DNA from: Aeriscardovia sp.
Lineage (GTDB): Bacteria > Actinomycetota > Actinomycetes > Actinomycetales > Bifidobacteriaceae
Assembly: GCA_017405305.1 (NCBI GenBank)
Contig: JAFRAT010000007.1
Coordinates: 16,108-80,107 of the forward strand
Length of the DNA stretch: 64,000 nt
Reading direction: 5' to 3'
Shown piece by piece: positions 1-9,305 of this stretch. Positions within the stretch are counted from its first letter, which is position 1. Each line of letters begins with the position of its first letter. The position numbers were made by a program, and so were the translations under genes. The notes under the pieces were generated by a model. That model was given only the letters and a program-made list of their open reading frames with translations, searched no databases and was not told the DNA's origin.

Positions 1-566
1 GTCTTGGACGTGGAGTTGAAGATGCTCATGCCGATGCGCTCGGTCTTGAAGTTCTGGACAAGCTCCAGGTAGCTGGCGATGACCTGCTGGTCGAACGGCA
101 GCGCGGAACCGGAGACGTCAAGGCACAGCACGATGTCACGCGAAGAACTAGCGGAGCTCAGCGGCATGACGGTGCTGGGCCGGGCCGCCAGGCACACGGA
201 CCCAACGAGCGCGCAGCAGGCCACGACGCTGCCGGCAGCCACGCCGACGCGGTAGGCGCGGTAGCGCGCCGCGCTGGGAGAAGCGGTGACTCGGCCCTTC
301 AGGCCCCAGATGAAGAGATGGTGCTTCTCCTTCTTGGCGTGCGAGGTCTTCCCTGTGTCGTTGAGGATGTCAGCGGCGCTCGCGGTCCGTTCGTTCTGCG
401 CGGCGGCCAACGCGGCTTCGAGGCGTTTCTCGGGGCTGAGCAGACGGCCAGGGTCCGGCTTGTTGGCCGAGCGGCGGGTCAGCCATAGGACCAGCAGGAT
501 GAGCAGAACAAGGAGGACCGCGCCGACGATGAGGACGGCGGGCCATTGCCAAACGAAGCCGTTCAT
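1..566 (-). CDS. VWA-domain membrane protein (partial, C-terminus off the left edge)
   Basis: Only the N-terminal 188 codons are present; the gene continues beyond the left edge. The protein opens with a hydrophobic segment (about residues 10-29), has a charged cytoplasmic-looking stretch, a second hydrophobic segment near residues 100-118, and then the start of a von Willebrand factor A fold with the MIDAS motif DVSGS (Asp about residue 150). This is the architecture of BatA/BatB-like proteins, which are encoded with MoxR ATPases and are thought to act in envelope stress or metal-dependent maturation. Its ATG overlaps the stop of the upstream gene by 4 bases (ATGA), so it is the last visible member of a translationally coupled minus-strand operon. 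The family assignment is firm; the cellular role is inference. Confidence 0.85.
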   Translation of the reverse strand, partial: MNGFVWQWPAVLIVGAVLLVLLILLVLWLTRRSANKPDPGRLLSPEKRLEAALAAAQNERTASAADILNDTGKTSHAKKEKHHLFIWGLKGRVTASPSAARYRAYRVGVAAGSVVACCALVGSVCLAARPSTVMPLSSASSSRDIVLCLDVSGSALPFDQQVIASYLELVQNFKTERIGMSIFNSTSK

Positions 567-1051
567 GCGATCCACCTGCCAATCAGCGATTCGACCCAGT
601 CGGCCGCCGCGTCGACGTTCGCTTCGCTGGCGGCTCGGTTGCGGCTGGCGTCGGCGAACTCAGGCGGATACAAAGCGGCGATGGTCTGTTTGAAAGCGTC
701 AAAATGCTCCTTGTTGCTGACCTGGTGGCGCCGGTTGAGGTCAAGCAGCGTGTTGGACGTCAGATCGGTCCCCAGGCGTTCGGAGGCGAAGGAACGGGCG
801 ATGCCGGCGAGGCTCGCGTAGGCCTCGGTCTCGGTGATGTCGCCAGCCTGGTAGGACGAACGGATCTTTTCGATGTCGGCGTCCCATTGGCTGGCCGAAT
901 GCGTGACGCTGTGGCGCCACTGTTTAGGCGCGCGCCCCTGCCTGCGGCGGGGGCGGAGGCAGGCGATGACGATGGCGATTAGCGCGAGGACGACGAGAAC
1001 GACGGCGCACCACAGGAAGGCGTCGACGTTGTCGATGTGCGGCACTGTCAT
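563..1051 (-). CDS. Small single-pass membrane protein of MoxR operon
   Basis: A 162-residue protein with one N-terminal membrane segment (about residues 13-31) followed by an Arg-rich stop-transfer stretch and a soluble helical region. It sits exactly where MoxR-DUF58-VWA operons usually carry a DUF4381-like membrane component, and it overlaps both neighbours by 4 bases, which implies a tightly co-translated complex. I do not recognise a specific domain in the sequence; the assignment as an accessory subunit of the MoxR/VWA system comes from position and topology. Confidence 0.8.
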   Translation of the reverse strand: MTVPHIDNVDAFLWCAVVLVVLALIAIVIACLRPRRRQGRAPKQWRHSVTHSASQWDADIEKIRSSYQAGDITETEAYASLAGIARSFASERLGTDLTSNTLLDLNRRHQVSNKEHFDAFKQTIAALYPPEFADASRNRAASEANVDAAADWVESLIGRWIA

Positions 1052-1986
1052 GAGGCGGTCATCTCCTTCTGCAGTCGCGGCAGCAAGCTCTCCTGGTTGG
1101 GGCGCATGCCGTTCCGCCGCGTCGACACGAGATGGATAAAGTTCGTCAGCATCTCGTCGCTCGAGCCGCCGCGCAGCAGCGTGTCGCCGTGACGGGCCAG
1201 CGCACGGTCGAAGGCCAGCGCCAGGACGCGGGAGCGGGTGTCGATTTCGCGGGCGAGTTTGCCGTTTTGCAGGAAAGCCGGCATGAGCTTGCCGTTCTGC
1301 GCGTCCTGGATGCGGCGGTTTGCCGGGTCGAAGGGGTTGACTGGTTCGACGGAGATGAACACGAGCGGGTGGTCCTGGGAAATCGTGGCGATGAGCTTCT
1401 CGTGGCGCGCGTCCATGGCGCTGTCATCGCTGGCGATGACGACCAGGCTGTTGCGCGAGCGGATGCCTTCCGCGTAGCGCAGCATGGACGTCAGGTCGCG
1501 TGGCGCCGGATGCAGCTCCGCGAGGGAATCCGTCAGCACGTGGTCGAACTTGGGGTATCCGCCGGCGAAGGGGATACGCGTGATGGTGCGCGAGTCCGCC
1601 AGGATCAGGGAGATGCTATCCGACCGCTTGAGGCTGAGGAGCGCGAACATGCGCAGCGCGTTGGCGGCCACGTCGAGCAGAGTCTCGCCGCTGCGGGCCG
1701 TGGCACCCATCTGGGAGCTGACGTCCAACATGAGCCAGACCGCGTTGTTGACTTCGCGCTGCCTGTTGATGATGATCGGCCTGCCGGCGCGGCCGCTGGC
1801 TTTCCAGTCGATGAGCTCCGCCTCGTCGCCGGGGGCGTAGGGACGCAGATCGAGGTAGTCGTAGCCGTGGCCGTACTGGCTGGAGCCGTGCTCGCCTTCG
1901 AGCGAGCCGAGCGCTGCGCGCGCGACGGGGAGAGTCAGATGCGATCCAAACGCCTCGAGCTTGGCACGGATGGGGTCTTTCCTCAT
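1048..1986 (-). CDS. DUF58 domain protein
   Basis: A 312-residue cytoplasmic protein with the DUF58 signature: DLRPYAPGDE (about 46-55) followed by DWKASGR (60-66), which match the conserved Arg-x-Tyr-x-x-Gly-Asp ... Asp-Trp-Lys block. A VWA-like fold follows with DVSSQ at about residue 88, a degenerate MIDAS motif. DUF58 proteins are regularly encoded between a MoxR ATPase and VWA proteins, as here, and are thought to be MoxR clients. Start ATG overlaps the moxR stop by 4 bases. Confidence 0.93.
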   Translation of the reverse strand: MRKDPIRAKLEAFGSHLTLPVARAALGSLEGEHGSSQYGHGYDYLDLRPYAPGDEAELIDWKASGRAGRPIIINRQREVNNAVWLMLDVSSQMGATARSGETLLDVAANALRMFALLSLKRSDSISLILADSRTITRIPFAGGYPKFDHVLTDSLAELHPAPRDLTSMLRYAEGIRSRNSLVVIASDDSAMDARHEKLIATISQDHPLVFISVEPVNPFDPANRRIQDAQNGKLMPAFLQNGKLAREIDTRSRVLALAFDRALARHGDTLLRGGSSDEMLTNFIHLVSTRRNGMRPNQESLLPRLQKEMTAS

Positions 1987-3047
1987 GGGGCAGGGACCAC
2001 CTCGAGCACCTTGTCGACGACCTCGTCGCTGGACAGGTTGTCGGCCATTGCCTCGAATGTCAGCAGGATGCGGTGGCGCAGGATCTCGTGGGCGAAGGTC
2101 TTCATGTCCTCCGGGATGACGTAGTCGCGGCCGTTCATAAGAGCGAAGGCCTGACCGACGCGCACCAGAGCGATGGACGCTCGCGGCGAGGCGCCGAGAC
2201 GAACGAGCTGGGCCAAGCCCTTGATCGGGCGCGGTCCGGCGCCGCGGGTCGTGGATGCCAGGTCGACGGCATACTTCATGATCTGGTCGCTGACATGGAC
2301 ACGCCGGGCGCAGATGCGCAGAAACTGCACGTCGTCAATGTCGATGCGCTGGTCGAGCGGGGCGTCCGACGGGGTGTCCGTGCCGCGGGACGTCAGCAGG
2401 CGCAGCACGTCCTGTTCTTCCTCGGCGCTGGGGTAGGTCATGAGCGTCTTCATGAAGAAGCGGTCCATCTGGGCTTCCGGAAGGCTGTAGGTGCCCTCCT
2501 CTTCAATCGGGTTCTGCGTGGCGATGACCATGAACGGCCGCGGCAGCTCGATACGCTGGCCGCCGATGCTGACGGCGCCCTCGCTCATAGCCTCGAGCAT
2601 GGCTGACTGCGTCTTGGCGCTGGAGCGGTTGATCTCGTCGAGCAGCACGAAGTTGGCGTCGATCGGGCCTATCTGGGTGATGAGCTTCTGCGACTGGAAA
2701 TCGAAAATCTGCGTCCCCACGAGGTCAGACGGCATGAGATCCGGCGTGCACTGGATGCGCTTGAAGGTGCCGGAGACCGACTGGGCGAGCGTCTGCGCCG
2801 CCGTCGTCTTCGCCAGGCCTGGGACGGATTCGATAAGGACATGCCCGCCGGCGATAAGGGACGTGATGAGGGATTCGCGCAGCATCGTCTGACCGACGAC
2901 CTGCGCGGAGAAGCGCTGGCGCAGCTGCGCCGTCAGTTCCTTAGCGCGCTCTGTGTCGCTGCTCGTGAGCGTCGGCTGCATCCCGTCCAAAGGGTGATCT
3001 GCCATCTGTTCATCCGCCGCGAGGGGCGCTGGTGGAAATAGAGCCAT
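1983..3047 (-). CDS. MoxR family AAA+ ATPase
   Basis: A 354-residue AAA+ protein of the MoxR group. The P-loop ESVPGLAKTT lies at about residues 73-82 in the GLAKT form typical of MoxR, and the Walker B region reads LLDEINRS. MoxR proteins act as chaperones that activate VWA-domain partners, and three such partners or membrane components follow in the same operon with 4-base overlaps. ATG 3047 was chosen; an in-frame GTG at 3056 and ATG at 3005 are alternatives, because the SD-like GAGGGG lies unusually close to 3047. Confidence 0.93.
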   Translation of the reverse strand: MALFPPAPLAADEQMADHPLDGMQPTLTSSDTERAKELTAQLRQRFSAQVVGQTMLRESLITSLIAGGHVLIESVPGLAKTTAAQTLAQSVSGTFKRIQCTPDLMPSDLVGTQIFDFQSQKLITQIGPIDANFVLLDEINRSSAKTQSAMLEAMSEGAVSIGGQRIELPRPFMVIATQNPIEEEGTYSLPEAQMDRFFMKTLMTYPSAEEEQDVLRLLTSRGTDTPSDAPLDQRIDIDDVQFLRICARRVHVSDQIMKYAVDLASTTRGAGPRPIKGLAQLVRLGASPRASIALVRVGQAFALMNGRDYVIPEDMKTFAHEILRHRILLTFEAMADNLSSDEVVDKVLEVVPAP

Positions 3048-3102
3048 GCCCCTCACTCTACAAATCGCTCTTGAGAATCACGTGAAACTGGGCGCGCGAA
3101 GA

Positions 3103-3855
3103 CTAGAACTCCGGTTCGTCCTGCGGCACCGGCAGCCCGGGCTGGGTGTCCGGCAGCGACCAGTCGACCGGCTCGGCGCCCATCTGCTTCAAAGCGGCAT
3201 TGGCGCGGGAGAAGGGGCGCGACCCGAAGAAGCCGTACCGGGCCGACAACGGCGAGGGATGCGCCGACTCGATGATCTCCGCGTGCGCCAGCAGCGGCTT
3301 GAGGCTCCGCGCGTCGCGGCCCCAGAGAACCGCCACCAGCGGCAGCGGCTTGCCGTCAGCACCCGTTCGCGCGTCAAGAACACGGATCGCCTGCTCCGTG
3401 ACGGCTTCCCAGCCCTTGCCGCGGTGACTGGCGGGCCTGCCCGCGCCCACCGTCAAACACCGGTTGAGAAGCATAACGCCCTGGCGCGTCCAGGGCCGCA
3501 GGTCGCCGTTGGCCGGCATCGGGACGCGGAGGTCCTCCGTCAACTCCTTGTAGATGTTTCGCAGGCTCGGCGGCAGCGGCGAGACGCGCGGGTCAACGGC
3601 GAATGCCAGCCCGATGGGATGCCCCGGCGTGGGGTAGGGATCCTGGCCCACGATGAGCACCCGGACGTCGTCCACCGGCAGGCGGAAGGCCCGGAAGATG
3701 TTCGCGCTCGCGGGAAGGTAGGGTCGGCCGGCCGTGATCTCCCCGCGCAGGAAGTCGCCCATCCGGCGGATGTCTGGTTCGACGGGGGCCAGCGCCCGTG
3801 CCCAGGAAGGATCCATGATGGCGTCCAGAGACGCCCGTTCCGATTTTTCTGCCAT
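3103..3855 (-). CDS. ung: Uracil-DNA glycosylase (family 1)
   Basis: A 250-residue family 1 UDG that removes uracil from DNA to start base-excision repair. The water-activating loop GQDPYP and the C-terminal HPSPLS loop with the catalytic His are both intact, so the enzyme should be active. The open frame extends upstream to 3993, but the conserved region and a normal enzyme length favour ATG 3855. It is separated from the MoxR operon by 55 bases and may be read with it. Confidence 0.96.
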   Translation of the reverse strand: MAEKSERASLDAIMDPSWARALAPVEPDIRRMGDFLRGEITAGRPYLPASANIFRAFRLPVDDVRVLIVGQDPYPTPGHPIGLAFAVDPRVSPLPPSLRNIYKELTEDLRVPMPANGDLRPWTRQGVMLLNRCLTVGAGRPASHRGKGWEAVTEQAIRVLDARTGADGKPLPLVAVLWGRDARSLKPLLAHAEIIESAHPSPLSARYGFFGSRPFSRANAALKQMGAEPVDWSLPDTQPGLPVPQDEPEF

Positions 3856-3991
3856 GCTGTCCACGGTAGCCGGTCGGTGCGGATTGCGCGCGCGAATCGG
3901 GGCTTTTCGCATCTCGTGCGGCCGTTCCACTAGAATCGCTGGGAAAAGATGCGTTGGAAAGCAAGGCATGGCGACGGCCGGGGAGGCAGAC

Positions 3992-4669
3992 ATGACAGAC
4001 CATTCGCAGCAGGCGGCGTTCGACGACGAGTTCGAGAACCCACGGGAAGGGCCGGTCGGCCTCCACCGCGGTAGAAAGAGCCGCGGCGCTCGCTTCCGCC
4101 CCTACGCGGTCACCGCCGTTGCTGCCATCGTCCTGGCCCTGTGCGTGTGGGTCGTATGGAGCGGAAAGTTCCGGTCGGCGTCGACGAGTTCCGCCGCTGC
4201 GAGCCCCACATCCAGCATGCGGACGGCATCGTCCGTTAGGAAGGCGCCCAGCTCGTTCTCCTCCGCGGATTCGGCCTCCGTCGGCGGCGCGGTGACGTCC
4301 GACGCTTCGTCTGACTCGTCCAGCGCGTCCGGTCCCACGGCGCCTATCCAGAACACAGCGAGCCAGAACAGCCCCGCGTCCCCCACGTCGCCGACGCCGG
4401 ACTACAGCTCCCAGGTGACCGTCTACAACGCCAACGGCGCCGCCGGCCTGGCCGGTCGCACGGCGTCCGTGCTCAAGTCGGCCGGCTACACGGACGTCCT
4501 GGCGGAGAACTACTCGGGCACGCGTCCGCAGGCGGATGTCGTATGGTACAGCTCCGCCTCCGAGAAAGCGACCGCCGACGCTGTGGCCCAGAAGTTGGGG
4601 ATCTCGGCGGTGGTGCAGCAGAATTCCGCGCTGCAGAGTCCGGTCGAGGTCATCCTGGTTACCGACTGA
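3992..4669 (+). CDS. LytR C-terminal (LytR_C) domain membrane protein
   Basis: A 225-residue single-pass protein: short acidic cytoplasmic tail, basic patch, one membrane segment ([17 protein letters not shown], about residues 35-51), a long Ser/Thr/Ala-rich linker, then a compact C-terminal domain beginning [19 protein letters not shown]. That last block is the LytR_C pattern, an extracytoplasmic domain found alone or behind LytR-CpsA-Psr proteins in actinobacteria. Function is unknown; a role at the cell wall is inferred. ATG 3992 has a good Shine-Dalgarno (GGGAGGCAG) 5 bases upstream; ATG 3968 is a weaker alternative. It diverges from ung. Confidence 0.85.
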   Translation: MTDHSQQAAFDDEFENPREGPVGLHRGRKSRGARFRPYAVTAVAAIVLALCVWVVWSGKFRSASTSSAAASPTSSMRTASSVRKAPSSFSSADSASVGGAVTSDASSDSSSASGPTAPIQNTASQNSPASPTSPTPDYSSQVTVYNANGAAGLAGRTASVLKSAGYTDVLAENYSGTRPQADVVWYSSASEKATADAVAQKLGISAVVQQNSALQSPVEVILVTD

Positions 4670-4761
4670 CCGCTGGCCGCTGGCCGCGGACCTGCTGACA
4701 ACCGGCTGGCGGCAACCTTCACCGATTCCGCTGGTACGGATGCGTATTGATGGCATCCCCG

Positions 4762-4781
4762 CGGTATCATTTGAAATACCG
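4762..4781. promoter_or_regulatory. Inverted repeat in the cold-shock gene leader region
   Basis: CGGTAT (4762-4767) and ATACCG (4776-4781) form 6-base arms around an 8-base spacer, about 67 bases before the csp start codon. It could be an operator or part of a structured 5' leader; cold-shock mRNAs often have regulatory leaders. No direct proof in the sequence. Confidence 0.3.
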
Positions 4782-4847
4782 TCTGTGTGGTTCTTCGAAA
4801 TGCAACAGCTTTTCGCATACGTGGCGGTTTAAGGGAGTTAGGTAAAT

Positions 4848-5054
4848 ATGGCAACGGGTACCGTTAAGTTCTTTAACGCAACCAAGGGATACGGCTTCAT
4901 CACTCCGGACGACGGTTCCGAAGACGTTTTCGTACATTACTCTGCTATCCAGGCCGACGGCTATCGGACTCTTGACGAGGGCGACAAGGTCGAGTATGAG
5001 GCGGAGAAAGGTCCGAAGGGTCTTCAGGCAACGACCGCGAAGAAGATCGCCTGA
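4848..5054 (+). CDS. Cold-shock protein (CspA family)
   Basis: A 68-residue single cold-shock domain, the normal length for CspA-type RNA chaperones. RNP1 (KGYGFI) and RNP2 (VFVHYS) are both intact, so single-stranded nucleic acid binding is expected. A good SD (AAGGGAG) precedes the ATG. The gene is monocistronic: a leader of about 178 bases lies upstream and an intrinsic terminator follows. A second, longer cold-shock-domain protein is encoded at 11217. Confidence 0.97.
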   Translation: MATGTVKFFNATKGYGFITPDDGSEDVFVHYSAIQADGYRTLDEGDKVEYEAEKGPKGLQATTAKKIA

Positions 5055-5074
5055 GATTTCATTCGCTTTTCCTG

Positions 5075-5110
5075 ACGGGGAGGTCCGCGCGAACGGGCCT
5101 TCCCGTTTTT
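5075..5110 (+). terminator. Intrinsic terminator of csp
   Basis: ACGGG (5075-5079) pairs with CCCGT (5102-5106), with an additional inner AGG/CCT pairing, and a run of T follows. It lies 20 bases after the csp stop codon. Confidence 0.75.
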
Positions 5111-5170
5111 GTCTCCACCGTATTCCCGAGGGCGCGCGGATTGCGCTCTGGGTGGAGAACGGGAAGGATA

Positions 5171-5197
5171 TTGGCACTCGCCGGGCCAGAGTGCTAA
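5171..5197. promoter_or_regulatory. CIRCE operator (HrcA binding site)
   Basis: TTGGCACTC, exactly nine bases, then GAGTGCTAA. This is the CIRCE consensus TTAGCACTC-N9-GAGTGCTAA with a single mismatch, and it lies 97 bases before groEL. It predicts HrcA repression of groEL and release on heat shock. A further half-site-like TAGCACTC is found at 5207-5214. Confidence 0.93.
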
Positions 5198-5285
5198 TCT
5201 CGCAGGTAGCACTCGGGACGGCGGCTGCCGCGCGCTGACGGCGTCTCCTGCCGGTCTCAAGTGATTCCCTTATCCATCGTTTTGA

Positions 5286-6911
<1,626 letters not shown>

Positions 6912-6961
6912 TCCCGGCGGCCGGCGCGTGAAGCGTCGTGCCCGGTGACCTGGAAACGACG

Positions 6962-6996
6962 AGCGGGGGAGCTTCCGACGAAGTTCCCCCGCTTTT
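6962..6996 (+). terminator. Intrinsic terminator of groEL
   Basis: A 9-base stem (AGCGGGGGA with TCCCCCGCT) extended inward by CTTC/GAAG around a CGAC loop and followed by T residues, 50 bases after the groEL stop. Confidence 0.85.
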
Positions 6997-7380
6997 CGTG
7001 CCTTTGGGGCTGTGCGCCCCTGCGCTTCCGAGCAGACGGCCGAGGGCCGCGCCAGCGCCGTCTGCAGCGGTTCAGCAACGTCCTCGGCGCGCCATTGCCA
7101 CGCCGCGTTCTTGGACTGTTGGGCAGTCGTTCCGTATCAGACGCCGCGCAGCCGGGAGAGATATTGGCAGGCATGCCGAAGACCGCCGCTCGGCCGGCGG
7201 CGATGGACAAGGAACGGCTACCGAGGACGACGCGATCCGCGAAGAGTTCCATTTGGAGCTGGGCCATGCGGTGCTTCTCTCATGCTGCCGATGGATAAGT
7301 CTTCGCTGGCGTGGAACGCCGCGTCGACTACCATGAACAGTAGGAAGTGAGCGCTGGCCGAGAGAGAGGGATCCGGACCC
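6997..7380. other. Intergenic region, no convincing gene
   Basis: About 380 bases between the groEL terminator and the next gene. Open frames exist on both strands but are Arg/Pro/Cys-rich, run across the groEL terminator on the minus strand, and lack good ribosome binding sites. I see no RNA gene and no clear promoter consensus here. Confidence 0.6.
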
Positions 7381-8103
7381 GTGCGTCGATGTGGTGTGAG
7401 CCGGTTCGCCGGCGTTGTCGTTCGTACCGCCAGCGCCGTTCTATGCCTAGCGCTGTCGTTCGCGTTGCTAGCTTTCGTGCCAGCCGACGCCTGGCCGGCG
7501 GAACCGTCTTCGTTTTCGGTTTCATCGGGTATGGCCGACAACATCACCGACACCCAGAACCTGCTGGGATCAGCCGCTGCGACGGTTTCAAACGCTATCG
7601 CCGCCACGAAGAAACAGACCGGCGTCACCGTCAAGTTGCTGTACGTCCCCAGTTTCTCGGATATCCAGCTGGAGAACAACGCGGCGAGCACATCGCGCGA
7701 CCCGGCCGCTTGGGCCGAGGACCTGCTGGCGGCGCAGAAGCCCGTTCCGAACACCGTTCTGCTGGCTGTCGCCTCGCAGGACGGCCGTCTCGTGGTAGTG
7801 GTCTCGCGGAACTCGGCGTCCTGGCTGCGCAGCCAGAGCACTGTCGACAAGCTGTCGGACGCGGCGCAAGGGCCGCTGGAGAAAGGCCAGGCTCCAGACT
7901 GGCCGCAGTCGGCCATCGCGTTCCTGAACGAAATCGACGCTGTCAAGCGCCAGGCAGACGAAGCGCCCGTCCGCCGGGCCTGGAGGATCGCCGGCATCGT
8001 CGTCGGCATGCTGTTGGCAGGTGGAGCGGTCATGGCAGCCGTTGTCCTGCTTCGCCGCCGTTCCACGCCCGGCAAGCACGCGGGCGGCCGCCATTCGGCG
8101 TAA
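7381..8103 (+). CDS. Secreted/membrane-anchored TPM-like domain protein
   Basis: A 240-residue protein starting at GTG: an N-terminal signal segment (about residues 8-32), an extracytoplasmic domain, a C-terminal membrane helix (about 203-225) and a basic cytoplasmic tail with an LLRRR stop-transfer. The domain has the layout of TPM (YgcG/TLP18.3) modules, including the alternating strand VVVVSRNSASWLRSQ. TPM proteins are linked to envelope stress and photosystem repair in other bacteria; here no function can be fixed. It is monocistronic. Confidence 0.7.
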   Translation: MRRCGVSRFAGVVVRTASAVLCLALSFALLAFVPADAWPAEPSSFSVSSGMADNITDTQNLLGSAAATVSNAIAATKKQTGVTVKLLYVPSFSDIQLENNAASTSRDPAAWAEDLLAAQKPVPNTVLLAVASQDGRLVVVVSRNSASWLRSQSTVDKLSDAAQGPLEKGQAPDWPQSAIAFLNEIDAVKRQADEAPVRRAWRIAGIVVGMLLAGGAVMAAVVLLRRRSTPGKHAGGRHSA

Positions 8104-8466
8104 AGGACATCTGCCAGCGTTCTCTGCTAACCACTCCGTCGGCTGATGCAGGTCGGCCTCTGGCTTGCTGGCGACCGGTTTGCCTGTCGGGAAACGGTCT
8201 GGCGAGAGGCGCTTCCGCGCCGGATTCCTGCCAGCAGCGGGGAGCATGGGCGTTGTTCCGGAGAAATCTGTACTTTATGGAATAATTGTCGAATTCTTGC
8301 AAGAACAACGATATGCTTTTGTCCGATTGAAACGGAAAAGATTGCCCTTTTTATAGAAATGAACTACCTGCACGGATGGTTCCTCACAAAAGGCGTCTTG
8401 CACTCTTGACAGAGAGCACCAGTTTTCTTTCAGAGAACGCAAAGTGAACAAAGGAATGATGCGAAT
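8104..8466. promoter_or_regulatory. Intergenic region upstream of two-component system
   Basis: A 363-base gap that becomes clearly A+T-rich from about 8270, unlike its neighbours. It contains a perfect 12-base palindrome TTCTTGCAAGAA (8294-8305), a TTGACA box (8406-8411) and a TATAGA box (8352-8357). Spacings are not ideal for one sigma-70 promoter, so the real promoter is undecided. An imperfect hairpin lies around 8155-8210. It likely carries the response-regulator promoter. Confidence 0.5.
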
Positions 8467-9210
8467 ATGAACAAAAAAGAGGAAGCGACCATCGTCGTCG
8501 TCGATGACGAACCGTCCATTCGCCAGCTTCTCATGGCCGCTCTGCATTTCCAGGGATTCGAGGTCATCTCCGCTTCGACCGGTTCCGAAGCGATCGAAGT
8601 GATCAAGAGGAACAAGCCGGATCTGGTCGTGCTTGACGTCATGCTTCCGGACATCGACGGCTTCACGGTCACGCGCCGCATCCGCAAAGAGGGCATCGAG
8701 TCCCCGGTCCTCTTCCTGACCGCTCGCGACGACACCCAGGACAAGATCATGGGCTTGACCGTCGGCGGCGACGATTACGTCACCAAACCGTTCAGCCTCG
8801 AAGAGGTCATCGCGCGCATCCGCGCCATCCTGCGCCGCACCCGCCAGGAGGGCGAGGACAACCCAATCATCCGCGTGGGCGACCTCGAGATCAACGAGGA
8901 CTCCCACGACGTGACGCGCCACGGCAAGATCGTCGACCTCAGCCCGACCGAGTACAAGCTCCTGCGCTACCTGATGGACAACGAGGGGCGCGTGGTTTCC
9001 AAGGCGCAGATTCTCGACCACGTCTGGCAGTACGACTGGGGCGGGGACGCAGCCATCGTCGAGTCCTACATCTCCTACCTGCGCAAAAAGGTCGACGGCG
9101 TGACCTACACCGACGAGAACGGCGAGGATCAAAAGGTCGATCGTCTAATCCAGACCAAGCGCGGCATCGGCTACATGATCCGCGCGCCTCGCGAGAACGC
9201 GGCGAAGTGA
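8467..9210 (+). CDS. OmpR/PhoB family response regulator
   Basis: A 247-residue regulator: receiver domain (1-120) with the acidic pair D13/D14, phosphoacceptor D57 (VVLDVMLPD), T85 and K107, followed by an OmpR-type winged helix DNA-binding domain whose effector region reads LSPTEYKLLRYLM. It should bind DNA as a phosphorylated dimer. The sensor kinase gene follows 95 bases downstream. The regulon cannot be read from the sequence; the pair resembles the TcrA/MprA-type actinobacterial systems in domain layout. Confidence 0.96.
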   Translation: MNKKEEATIVVVDDEPSIRQLLMAALHFQGFEVISASTGSEAIEVIKRNKPDLVVLDVMLPDIDGFTVTRRIRKEGIESPVLFLTARDDTQDKIMGLTVGGDDYVTKPFSLEEVIARIRAILRRTRQEGEDNPIIRVGDLEINEDSHDVTRHGKIVDLSPTEYKLLRYLMDNEGRVVSKAQILDHVWQYDWGGDAAIVESYISYLRKKVDGVTYTDENGEDQKVDRLIQTKRGIGYMIRAPRENAAK

Positions 9211-9305
9211 CACCGTCCGCCCGTAGGGAGCGACGGGAACCGGCACGCTGAACGAAGATGGCCGGGGCGCGAGCTCCAGCCGATTTTGCCCGAGGAGCTG
9301 AAACA

